51,499 nucleotides of DNA, from the NCBI GenBank assembly GCA_016926875.1, contig JAFGNU010000028.1, positions 1 to 51,499 on the forward strand, read 5' to 3'. Position 1 is the stretch's first letter. Every line of letters begins with the position of its first letter. This document shows, piece by piece, positions 33,583 to 40,757 of this stretch. The DNA is from Anaerolineae bacterium (GTDB lineage Bacteria > Chloroflexota > Anaerolineae > Aggregatilineales > Aggregatilineaceae). The notes under the pieces are model-generated. The model had not been told where the DNA came from, ran no database searches, and saw only the letters and a program-made list of their open reading frames with translations. Made by a program: the position numbers and the translations under genes.

Positions 33583-33609
33583 TACAACCATCGTAAATAC
33601 AACCATCGT
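33583..33609 (+). repeat. Two 12-base direct repeats before secreted protein
   Basis: TACAACCATCGT occurs at 33583-33594 and 33598-33609, separated by AAA. They lie 16-42 bases before the ATG, between a weak promoter (TTGTAT at 33570) and the ribosome binding site. They could be a repeated operator half-site. Confidence 0.4.
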
Positions 33610-33624
33610 CACCAGGAGGGCAAC

Positions 33625-34986
33625 ATGCGCACACAGAACGGCTCGCCCGCTCCCGGTTTATTGTTTCTTATCGCCATCATCAGCCTGGTGAGCATGATAG
33701 GCTGCCCCCAGCCCACTCTGGCCCAATCACCTGAAAACCGCATCCAGCCGGGCGACCTGACCTACCTCGGCGCGTTCCGCCTGCCCGATTCGCCGGGCAT
33801 GCCGGATGACGTGAACTGGACCTGGAACGGCTGGTCCTCAGGCATGGCCTACTACCCGGACGGCGATCCCGGCGGGCCAGCGGACGGTTACCCCGGTTCG
33901 CTGTTTGGGGTTGGGCACGATTGGACGCAGTATATCTCCGAAATCACCATCCCGGCGCCGGTCATCTCCGCCGGTAAAGATGCCGACGACCTGAACACAG
34001 CCCAGACCTTGCAGCCGTTCACCAATATCCGCGACGAAGTGTTTGATCTCGGCACCTACTGGGAACTGCCGCGCGTCGGCTTAGCCTACCTGCCACCGCA
34101 CGGCGCCCAGACTACCGGCAAGCTGTATTTCTCCTGGGCCGGGCATGATCCGGGATCATCGGAGGATACCGGCCCGACGCACGGCTGGTCCGAGCTTGAC
34201 CTGTCCGATCCACAGGCCGCCGGGCCGTGGCGCGTGGGCGGGTACGTGAAATACGTGACGAGCGACTACATGTTCGACATCCCCGCCGCCTGGGCCGATG
34301 CCTACACGCCGGGCATGTACCTGGCAACCGGGCGGTACCGGGAAGGCGGCCAGGGGTCAATGGGACCGTCGCTGTTTGCGCTGGGGCCATGGAACGATGG
34401 CAACCCGCCGCCCGCCAACAGCACGCTGACGGCCATCCCGCTGCTGCTGTACGGCAACGTGACAGATGGCAACCCGGCTATGACCGGCTACCAGCACTGC
34501 GCTAACTGGTCGGGCGGAGCGTGGCTGACCACAGGCGATAAATCCGCCGTCACCTTTATCGGCACCAGAGGCCAGGGGAACTGCTGGTACGGCTGCGCCG
34601 ACGGGACCGATGAGCCGCCCTGGCCGGATGACTGCAACCGGGGTTTTTGGGCCGACAGCTACGTAGGGCAAATCCTCTTTTACGATCCTGCCGATCTGGC
34701 CGCCGTTGCGCAAGGCAGCGCCCCAACCTGGGAGCCACAGCCGTATGCCACCCTGAACATTGACGAGCACCTGTACAACGTCACGTCCCCGCAGCAGCAG
34801 GTGCATCTGGGCGCAGCCGCCTTTGACCGGGCGAACGGGCTGCTGTATGTGTTTGAGCCGCTGGCCGACGAGGATAAATCCCTGGTGCATGTATGGCGGG
34901 TGCAGCCCCCGGATTACCCACCGGCGGGCTGTTACCCGGCTGAAACCGGCAATGTCGTAATCTGTCTGCATGGTGATTTGAGCTGA
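33625..34986 (+). CDS. Secreted protein of unknown function
   Basis: A 453-residue exported protein. The signal peptide covers about residues 1-34 and could be cleaved at TLA-Q; a cysteine in SMIGC suggests lipidation as an alternative. CAGGAGGG precedes the ATG. The mature protein is rich in Gly, Pro, Trp and Tyr with beta-type segments such as GDLTYLGAFRLPD, PRVGLAYLPPHG and TGKLYFSWAGHD. It has a Cys-rich loop, NCWYGCADGTDEPPWPDDC, probably disulfide-linked. The pattern could be a beta-propeller, but I cannot name a family. It is divergent from a GT-C gene. Confidence 0.65.
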   Translation: MRTQNGSPAPGLLFLIAIISLVSMIGCPQPTLAQSPENRIQPGDLTYLGAFRLPDSPGMPDDVNWTWNGWSSGMAYYPDGDPGGPADGYPGSLFGVGHDWTQYISEITIPAPVISAGKDADDLNTAQTLQPFTNIRDEVFDLGTYWELPRVGLAYLPPHGAQTTGKLYFSWAGHDPGSSEDTGPTHGWSELDLSDPQAAGPWRVGGYVKYVTSDYMFDIPAAWADAYTPGMYLATGRYREGGQGSMGPSLFALGPWNDGNPPPANSTLTAIPLLLYGNVTDGNPAMTGYQHCANWSGGAWLTTGDKSAVTFIGTRGQGNCWYGCADGTDEPPWPDDCNRGFWADSYVGQILFYDPADLAAVAQGSAPTWEPQPYATLNIDEHLYNVTSPQQQVHLGAAAFDRANGLLYVFEPLADEDKSLVHVWRVQPPDYPPAGCYPAETGNVVICLHGDLS

Positions 34987-35129
34987 TCGTGGCTTCCGCA
35001 ACGGGCCGCCACGCGGCAGGCGGGGGGAGCGTGCTATTTGGGCTGAGGACTGAGATCAACCCTGGCATCCGACCCTTAATTGCGGTATGATAACGCCCTG
35101 CAAAATCGAACGTCAAGGAAGGCCCTACG

Positions 35130-35816
35130 ATGAAGGTCATTCTCAAGGATTACATCTACAAACACGGTGTGGCGGGCGACGTGGTCAACGTGGCCGACGG
35201 GTACGCCCGTAACTACCTGATACCGCGCGGGTTGGCGGTTAAGGTAACCGAAGGCGCGCTGCGCGAAAACCAGCGCTTGACGGAAACCGTTGTCATCCGC
35301 CGCGAAGAACTCAAGAGCCGCGAAAGCGACGCTGCCCAGCGTATTGATGGCGTGGAGTTGGTGTTTGGCGTCAAGGCCGGTAAAAACAACAAGCTGTACG
35401 GATCGGTCACGACCATCGACATCGCGCGCGCGCTGGAAGAGAAAACCGGCGTAGACATCAACCGCCGCCGCATCAGCGAGCGCCCACTGCGCGAACTGGG
35501 CATTCACGAGGTGCCGGTCCGCTTGAGTTCCGAACTGTCGCCGCGGCTGCGCGTGGTCATCGTGCGCGAAGAGGAAGTCGAAGACTACCTGGCAGGTAAG
35601 CCGGTCGAGAGCCTGGCCGCCGAATACACCGGTGAAGAAGTCCAGGCCGAAGCGGTTGAAGAGGCTGAAGAAGCTGAGGCCATTGAAGCCGTTGAAGTGG
35701 CCGAGGCCATTGCAGAAGTCACCGACGAGGCCGAAGCGGCTGAAGTCATTGAAGACGAACCCGTTCCGGCAGCCGACGATGCAGCCAGCGCCGGGGAAGA
35801 AGCACCCGCCGAGTAG
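35130..35816 (+). CDS. rplI: 50S ribosomal protein L9 with acidic extension
   Basis: Ribosomal protein L9, which binds domain V of 23S rRNA and helps frame maintenance. The N-terminal domain is intact: MKVILKDYIYKHGVAGDVVN and DGYARNYLIPRGLAV, with the connecting helix and a C-terminal domain ending near residue 150 (RLRVVIVREEEVEDYL). Bacterial L9 is usually about 150 residues; this one is 228. The extra 75 residues are almost entirely Glu and Ala with some Val and Ile (for example VEEAEEAEAIEAVEVAEAIA), predicted as a long acidic helix. AAGGAAGG precedes the ATG. A TATGAT at 35086-35091 is a likely -10. No rpsF, ssb or rpsR is adjacent, unlike the usual cluster. Confidence 0.94.
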   Translation: MKVILKDYIYKHGVAGDVVNVADGYARNYLIPRGLAVKVTEGALRENQRLTETVVIRREELKSRESDAAQRIDGVELVFGVKAGKNNKLYGSVTTIDIARALEEKTGVDINRRRISERPLRELGIHEVPVRLSSELSPRLRVVIVREEEVEDYLAGKPVESLAAEYTGEEVQAEAVEEAEEAEAIEAVEVAEAIAEVTDEAEAAEVIEDEPVPAADDAASAGEEAPAE

Positions 35817-36003
35817 ACCGTGCCGCGCGCGAATCGACCGGGTGACAACCAAACACGCCCCTAGCAACGTCACCGCGTACGTGGTCCGGCACATGAACTG
35901 CACGTCCTGTTTTTTTGGCGGGCGGCATGTTCCGGGTTATGTACGCGGTGTGCTGCGTGAATGCTGACCGGCAGATCGCGATCAGCGGCAAGAGGAAAAC
36001 GGC

Positions 36004-37299
36004 GTGAAAAACGCAGAAGCGCTGGGACAACGCTTGCGCCAGGCGCGCGAAGCCAAAGACATGACGCTCGACGATGCCGAGCGTATCACGCGCATCCGTG
36101 TGCGGTTCCTGGAAGCGCTCGAACGCGGGGATCACTCGATCATGTCGTCCGTCCAGGCACAGGGCTTTCTGCGGAATTATGCGCGCTGCCTGGGGCTGGA
36201 TGCCGATCTGCTGCTGGAAGAAGTCGAACCGGGCAAACGGCGCCGTCACCGCCGGGGCAAACCCGACCGGGCGCCACAGGATGCCCTAGACGATACGCAG
36301 CCCATCGAGCCGGTCAGGCCGTCGCGGCCCGTGGTGCGCAAAGTAGCCCCCCGGCCCACGACCCCGCCGCCAACCGCCCAATCGCAGCCCCGGCCCCGCC
36401 GTCCGCGCGGCTGGTTGGGCAACATCACAATCGTGCTGGTGTCGGGCGCAATCGTCGTCGGGCTGGTGTTGGGTGTCACCCAGGTGATCGACTACCTGGC
36501 AGACGAAGAAAGTTCCCAACCATCCACCGGGATCGTCGAAACGCTGCCCGCGTCACCTACGATTGAAGAAGCCATGACCGGCGAAGCGGACTTGTCACCA
36601 GAGCCGCAGGCGCCGCCCGCCCAGACTCCCGACATCGGCTACACGCCGCCCGCCCTGACCGGCACCGGCGTTACCATCTCGATCCGGCTGGTGCAGCGTA
36701 CCTGGATGCGTGTCACGATTGATGGCAGCGTGACGCGCGAAGGGCTGGCGCGTCCGGGCGAAGTATGGCAGTTTGAGGGGAACCAGAGCATCGGCGTGCG
36801 GGCCAGCAACGCCGCCGCGCTCGAACTGACGGTCAATAACCAGCCGCAGGGCACGTTGGGCGCACGCGGCCAGCTTTTTGACCAGACATTCTCATTAGGA
36901 GGTGCGGCCACGCCAACTACGGCGCCCAGCAGCACAGCCACCACCACGCTGACGCCGACGATCACGCTCACCTCGACGGCCTCGCGAACGCCCACCGCCA
37001 CCCGCACCGCTTCCCCCGTCGCGTCGCCCATCGAGGCGACGTTGTCGTTTACGCCCACCTACACCGCCACTCAAACGCCGACGATCACGCCAACACTGAC
37101 GCTAACCGCGTCGCTCACGCCAACCATCACGCCCTCGCTGACGCTGACTGCGTCTCTCACGCCAACGGCCACTCAAACGCCGACCATGACGCCGCTGCCC
37201 ACCCTGCCGCTGAGCACCCCCACGCCGACAACCTCGCCAACTTCCACGCCGTTCCTGCCGCCGCGCATCACGCGCACGCCGTCCCCGCCGCCGAAGTAG
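36004..37299 (+). CDS. RodZ-like HTH and DUF4115 membrane protein with Thr/Pro tail
   Basis: A 431-residue bitopic protein with GTG start. Residues 5-75 form the HTH_25 domain typical of RodZ (LGQRLRQAREAKDMTLDDAE, FLRNYARCLGLD). A basic linker precedes one membrane helix (about 139-161). An external DUF4115-like domain spans about 215-300 (TISIRLVQRTWMRVTIDG). The last 130 residues are a Thr/Pro/Ser-rich repeat, probably an extended and possibly glycosylated cell-wall spacer. RodZ links the MreB cytoskeleton to cell-wall synthesis in rods, but HTH_25/DUF4115 proteins are also found in non-rod bacteria, so the role is inferred. In the 187 bases before it a 10-base inverted repeat (CACCGCGTAC, 35871 / GTACGCGGTG, 35941) flanks a T7 run. 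Confidence 0.8.
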   Translation: MKNAEALGQRLRQAREAKDMTLDDAERITRIRVRFLEALERGDHSIMSSVQAQGFLRNYARCLGLDADLLLEEVEPGKRRRHRRGKPDRAPQDALDDTQPIEPVRPSRPVVRKVAPRPTTPPPTAQSQPRPRRPRGWLGNITIVLVSGAIVVGLVLGVTQVIDYLADEESSQPSTGIVETLPASPTIEEAMTGEADLSPEPQAPPAQTPDIGYTPPALTGTGVTISIRLVQRTWMRVTIDGSVTREGLARPGEVWQFEGNQSIGVRASNAAALELTVNNQPQGTLGARGQLFDQTFSLGGAATPTTAPSSTATTTLTPTITLTSTASRTPTATRTASPVASPIEATLSFTPTYTATQTPTITPTLTLTASLTPTITPSLTLTASLTPTATQTPTMTPLPTLPLSTPTPTTSPTSTPFLPPRITRTPSPPPK

Positions 37300-37300
37300 C

Positions 37301-37328
37301 GGTTGGTGGTTGGCGGTTGGCGATTAGC
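37301..37328 (+). repeat. Heptamer tandem repeat GGTTGGY
   Basis: GGTTGGT, GGTTGGC, GGTTGGC and GATTAGC in tandem, directly after the RodZ-like stop. Similar G-rich heptamers (TGGCGGTTAGC) occur near 29640. The first three units could form a two-layer G-quadruplex. Short heptamer repeats of this type are known from cyanobacteria and related genomes. Confidence 0.6.
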
Positions 37329-37364
37329 AAATAGGGATGAGGGATGAGACCAAAGCTTCAGGCC

Positions 37365-38423
37365 CTAATGGTAGAGGTATTCCAGCACGTGATCCGGCAG
37401 CGTGGTGATCACATCGCGCTGCAAGCGGTAGGTGATCGTGCGGTTGTCGTGCGATTCCTCGTCAATTAACCCGGCATCCTTAAGCTGCGCCAGGTGACGT
37501 GATACCGCCGAGGCAGACAGATTCAGCTTGGCAGCGATCTTTTTGCCGTGCATCTGGCCGCTGTAGTGAGCAATCAATTGCAGAATATCCAGCCGCGAAC
37601 TGTCCCCCAGGGCCTTGAGCACAACCAGCGCTTGCTGCTTGTTGCGCTCGATCTCGGCCCGGCGCGCTTCGGTGCGCTCAGCATCAAACAGCGTGGTCAC
37701 ATTGCCGTAGCCGTAAAATATGAGCACGGGCGACGTGGTGCGGCAGATCGGGATAAACACCACATCGGTTACCGGCTGGTCCGGGGGCAGCAGCGGCGGC
37801 AGCTTGGACTTACCGGTGACATATTCCCATAATCCCTGTCCGCCATCGCGCTCAAAGATACCCTGCCGGGCGTTGAGCGCTTCCTGCCAGCGCAGGCGCA
37901 GATCATCTACCCGGTGGCAAAACACTTCGTCCCAATACCACTGCCACAGGTCGGCCAGCCGGTTTTGGAAGGCGGGCACATTCTCAAGGATAGATTCCAG
38001 TGGAATCTCTCTGCACATCACGCATTCACTGGACGCTTCCAGCGCTGCGATCAGCGATTCGGCCTTTAGGTTGGTCTGCGCGATCTGCTCGCGGGGCAGC
38101 ACGCGCCCCACCACGTAAAAAATGAAGGTAACCGGGTCCAGCCCGCGCACATAATCGATAAAGCCGGGTACATCATCGTGATCCGGGTAATCCACCGCCA
38201 GCTCAAAGTACATCAAGCCGTTGAAGTTGTCCGGTTGGTAGATGTCGTTCAGTTCGTGCCAGAACGAGGACGTGACCTGGTCCTGTATCCCGGCGGCCCA
38301 CTCGGCATGATGTCTGGGTTTGAGCAGCGTGCTCAGGCTGATGAGCATTTCATAGACCGCCGAGGTCTGGAAACGGACAAGATCGGTGAGCGGGTCGGTG
38401 GATTCGATGATTTCCAGGGGCAT
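37365..38423 (-). CDS. ArsR-type transcriptional regulator with N-terminal sensor domain
   Basis: A 352-residue protein. The C-terminal 95 residues form a winged-helix of ArsR type: ALGDSSRLDILQLIAH, KKIAAKLNLSASAVSRHLAQ (recognition helix), LKDAGLIDEE and the wing NRTITYRL. The N-terminal 250 residues form an unknown, mostly helical domain; a CxxC (SECVMCREIP) could bind a metal or redox signal but is not the classic ArsR site. AGAAGG precedes the ATG. It lies downstream of the two-repeat regulator gene on the same strand, 76 bases apart. Repression targets are not visible in the sequence. Confidence 0.8.
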   Translation of the reverse strand: MPLEIIESTDPLTDLVRFQTSAVYEMLISLSTLLKPRHHAEWAAGIQDQVTSSFWHELNDIYQPDNFNGLMYFELAVDYPDHDDVPGFIDYVRGLDPVTFIFYVVGRVLPREQIAQTNLKAESLIAALEASSECVMCREIPLESILENVPAFQNRLADLWQWYWDEVFCHRVDDLRLRWQEALNARQGIFERDGGQGLWEYVTGKSKLPPLLPPDQPVTDVVFIPICRTTSPVLIFYGYGNVTTLFDAERTEARRAEIERNKQQALVVLKALGDSSRLDILQLIAHYSGQMHGKKIAAKLNLSASAVSRHLAQLKDAGLIDEESHDNRTITYRLQRDVITTLPDHVLEYLYH

Positions 38424-38499
38424 GCGGTTACCTTCTCTGACTATGATCTGACTCAGTTAAATGCTAATGATCTCACAGGCTTTTGCCAACACCGGCGGC

Positions 38500-39399
38500 T
38501 TATTCGTCCGACGGCAGACTGTCACGCAGCCGGGTAAGCAGGCCCGCCAGTTCAACCAGTTCAGCCCCGCTCAGCACGGCCCAGGGCGCATAAAAATAGC
38601 GGTCGGTCACGTCTTCGGCTTCCTGGCGCAGCGCTTTACCCTGCTCCGTGATCACATACTGCCCGTCCGATGCCGCCAGCCAGCCCTTACCCACCAGGGT
38701 GTCCAGCGCTTGGGCGTAGTCGTCCGCCGACAGCGCGCGGTATGACAGCTTCTCGGCCAATTCGTCCGGTGTATGGACCTCGTCCCGCCAGATGAATGTG
38801 AACGCTTCCCAGGCCGGGCCGCTGACACCATACGGGCGCCAGGCAGCCATGTGCGCATCATCGCGGAAAGTCCTCAGGTCGGAAACATACTGCAACAACC
38901 GGAGCAGGGGGAGACCTTCCTCGCCGGGATCAGAACTGCGATTCACGGTGATGCACAACTTGTTCTCCGGCTCTGGCGCATCCACACAGGCGTTGACCAC
39001 ACGCAGCAGCAGATCGGCCAGGCGCTTCAAGTCGCCAACGGGCAGCGGCTTGAGTTCCGCCAGCCGGGCGTACATGGTATCCAACACGCTGTCAATCGCT
39101 TCATGCCCGGCGTCCGTGATACGGTATTCACCATCTCCGGCAGGTTCAAGGAGGCCCTTATCAACCAGAGCTTTCAGCCCTTTCTCAAAAGCGCGGGCGG
39201 CCCCATAAGGACCACGCTCGATGAACCTGGCTGTCGAGATCGTTTCCGGCTCAAAATCCTGCGAAACAATCAGAAAGTACCACTCGTTTCCTTTTAATTT
39301 AAGCTCGTCAACTTTCTGCTGGACGCCGGGCTGGTATTGCGGCACTATAGTCTGAAACGCTTCTCCGCACAGCGTGTAGACATCGGGCGGTTTCATCAT
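38500..39399 (-). CDS. Winged-helix-type protein with repeated domain (SCO6745-like)
   Basis: A 299-residue cytoplasmic protein. Two winged-helix-like halves are visible: residues 65-110 (ALVDKGLLEPAGDGEYRITDAG) and 215-260 (TLVGKGWLAASDGQYVITEQGKAL), each a helix pair followed by a beta wing. The overall pattern resembles the SCO6745 family of helix-turn-helix proteins, known from memory only. AAGGAGAG lies a few bases upstream of the ATG-ATG start. It follows the receiver-like gene by 45 bases, so the two are probably co-transcribed from the TTGACA promoter. Target and signal unknown. Confidence 0.6.
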   Translation of the reverse strand: MMKPPDVYTLCGEAFQTIVPQYQPGVQQKVDELKLKGNEWYFLIVSQDFEPETISTARFIERGPYGAARAFEKGLKALVDKGLLEPAGDGEYRITDAGHEAIDSVLDTMYARLAELKPLPVGDLKRLADLLLRVVNACVDAPEPENKLCITVNRSSDPGEEGLPLLRLLQYVSDLRTFRDDAHMAAWRPYGVSGPAWEAFTFIWRDEVHTPDELAEKLSYRALSADDYAQALDTLVGKGWLAASDGQYVITEQGKALRQEAEDVTDRYFYAPWAVLSGAELVELAGLLTRLRDSLPSDE

Positions 39400-39444
39400 G
39401 TTCTCTCCTTGTGAAAAAACATATAAACCAATAAGTGGCCCCTC

Positions 39445-39915
39445 TTATACGGTCGCAGATGTTCGTAAGTAGCGCTGCGCCATGCGCTTGACCAGCGCCT
39501 TGAGATCAGCGGCGCGCTGTGGCATATTCAGCACTTCACATGCGCCGTGATAACGGGCGTACTGCCGGTAGAGCCGGGGTATATCCCGACCGACCACCAT
39601 CACGCGGGCATCAGGGTTTTGCACGCAGATATACGGCAAAATCGCAAGCTGCATCGGGCGATCCGGCTCCAGGCCGACCATAACCAGATCATAGTCGCCC
39701 CCGATGAGCAGGTGCAACAGCGCATCGTCATGATCTTCAACCGTCGTGACCGATACCTCGCGCTCCAACAACAGGCTGATCGTATCCGCCAGCACATTCG
39801 CCGGGCCGTTCAGGCGGTCAATCACGAGCACCTGGGCCGGGCAGCTAACCGCCGCATAGCAGCAGTAGGACGGCGCCTGATTAACAACAGATGATGGTTT
39901 CGTTTGACGGTGCAT
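39445..39915 (-). CDS. Receiver-like protein lacking the phosphoacceptor Asp
   Basis: A 156-residue protein. Residues 27-150 follow the beta/alpha order of a CheY receiver: AQVLVIDRL, GDYDLVMVGLEPDRPMQ, ARVMVVGRDIP, GACEVLNMPQRAADLKALVK. The usual phosphoacceptor position is Gly (LVMVGLEP instead of LVLLDLxMP), the acidic pair is a single Asp (VIDR), the switch Thr is Gly (VVGRD), and the conserved Lys is Met or Gln (NMPQR). It cannot be phosphorylated in the normal way and is probably a protein-interaction or ligand-sensing pseudo-receiver. It has its own strong promoter and lies upstream of a winged-helix gene. Confidence 0.7.
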   Translation of the reverse strand: MHRQTKPSSVVNQAPSYCCYAAVSCPAQVLVIDRLNGPANVLADTISLLLEREVSVTTVEDHDDALLHLLIGGDYDLVMVGLEPDRPMQLAILPYICVQNPDARVMVVGRDIPRLYRQYARYHGACEVLNMPQRAADLKALVKRMAQRYLRTSATV

Positions 39916-39932
39916 CTTATTTCCTTATTGAT

Positions 39933-39964
39933 CACTTGTACGATTGCGTGATTGTGCAATTGTG
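39933..39964 (-). repeat. Four tandem 8-base repeats in leader
   Basis: CACTTGTA, CGATTGCG, TGATTGTG and CAATTGTG, in plus-strand order, form a tandem array of degenerate octamers with a shared (A/T)TTG core. They lie between the TTGACA promoter and the start of the receiver-like gene, so they are in its 5' leader. Confidence 0.55.
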
Positions 39965-39969
39965 CTAAC

Positions 39970-39998
39970 AGTTTAGCATGGAATAAATGGGCTGTCAA
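39970..39998 (-). promoter_or_regulatory. Strong promoter of receiver-like gene
   Basis: On the minus strand, TTGACA (39998-39993), exactly 17 bases, then TAAACT (39975-39970). The -10 lies in an imperfect palindrome GCTAAACTGTTAGC, a possible operator. Transcription starts near 39963, about 48 bases before the start codon. Confidence 0.75.
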
Positions 39999-40008
39999 GC
40001 CCTACCGC

Positions 40009-40044
40009 AAAAAACACGCGCCCGGCTGGTTACCGGGCACGCGC
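40009..40044 (-). terminator. Intrinsic terminator of GNAT gene
   Basis: Minus-strand stem CGCGTGCCCGG / CCGGGCGCGTG with a 7-base loop and a T6 run, 34 bases after the GNAT stop. The outer pairs include G-T wobbles. Confidence 0.75.
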
Positions 40045-40077
40045 GCCTATCAGGCCATGTCAGGCAGCGACAGCGCC

Positions 40078-40548
40078 CTACTCCCTCACCTGCTTTTTGT
40101 ACCAGAAGCCCACGCCGCCGTCTTCTTCGACGTCTTCACGGACCTTGATATAGCCGAGCTTCTCGTAAAAGTGATGGTTGCGGGTCGCCCAGCCGGGCGT
40201 GCCGAGCGCCCACTGTTTCGCCTGGGGATACAGGCTCTCCATGTGCTGCATGGCCTGCGTGCCGATGCCCTGGTCCTGAAAATCCGGGTCTACGTAGATG
40301 CGACCCAGGATGAACGAGCCGCGCCCCATGTTGAACACGATAAAGCCGCCGACCACCTGCTCATCGACCAGGATTTTGTAGTACGCGGCCTGCTGCATCG
40401 TTTTGATCTGCCACGCGACCGAGTCATAACCGGGCGGACCGCCGCTCGGCCTGCCAAGAAAGCGGCGCGAATCGTCGTCAAAGGTGCGGGTCTGGACCTC
40501 GGTCAGGGCCGGGGCATCGGCGGGGGTGGCTTTCGCAAAGCGGATCAT
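40078..40548 (-). CDS. GNAT family N-acetyltransferase
   Basis: A 156-residue single-domain GNAT enzyme transferring an acetyl group from acetyl-CoA to an unknown amine. The start has AGAGGAGG seven bases upstream. Motif A is complete: GRIYVDPDFQDQGIGTQAM, with Q-x-x-G-I-G for pyrophosphate binding. Motif B ends with RNHHFYEKLGYIKV, the usual C-terminal beta-strand and catalytic-Tyr region. It is unrelated in sequence to the two long GNAT paralogues near 8-10 kb. A strong terminator follows. Its upstream gap holds a possible divergent small RNA. Confidence 0.9.
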   Translation of the reverse strand: MIRFAKATPADAPALTEVQTRTFDDDSRRFLGRPSGGPPGYDSVAWQIKTMQQAAYYKILVDEQVVGGFIVFNMGRGSFILGRIYVDPDFQDQGIGTQAMQHMESLYPQAKQWALGTPGWATRNHHFYEKLGYIKVREDVEEDGGVGFWYKKQVRE

Positions 40549-40664
40549 CGGATGTCCTCCTCTGGCATCTACCGGTGACGGGATGTGACTATTATCACCG
40601 GCCACCCGGCGGCGAAGTGACCGAATTTTTGAGGCGTTCGGGGGTCTTGCGGTATACTATTCAG

Positions 40665-40729
40665 TAGCAGCGCGGCCCAAATTGTACCGTCAGAATCCGA
40701 ACGCCCGGCAGCACAACCGGGCGTTTTTT
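40665..40729 (+). ncRNA. Candidate small RNA
   Basis: A plus-strand promoter, TTGAGG (40629-40634), 18-base spacer, TATACT (40653-40658), is followed only about 40 bases after the predicted start by a complete intrinsic terminator: stem AACGCCCGG/CCGGGCGTT (40700-40725) and a T6 run. The T-run is present only in the plus direction; the minus strand lacks one, so it is not simply the terminator of the M20 operon. The transcript would be about 65 bases with no ATG. It sits between two minus-strand genes. The start site is an estimate. Confidence 0.5.
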
Positions 40730-40757
40730 GTCGGGATTTGCGGGGTTGGCAGCGCGC

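Noticed and set aside
36910..37250. Repetitive stretch resembling a tandem array or CRISPR
   Set aside because: It is in-frame coding for the Thr/Pro tail of the RodZ-like protein; there are no constant repeats with unique spacers.
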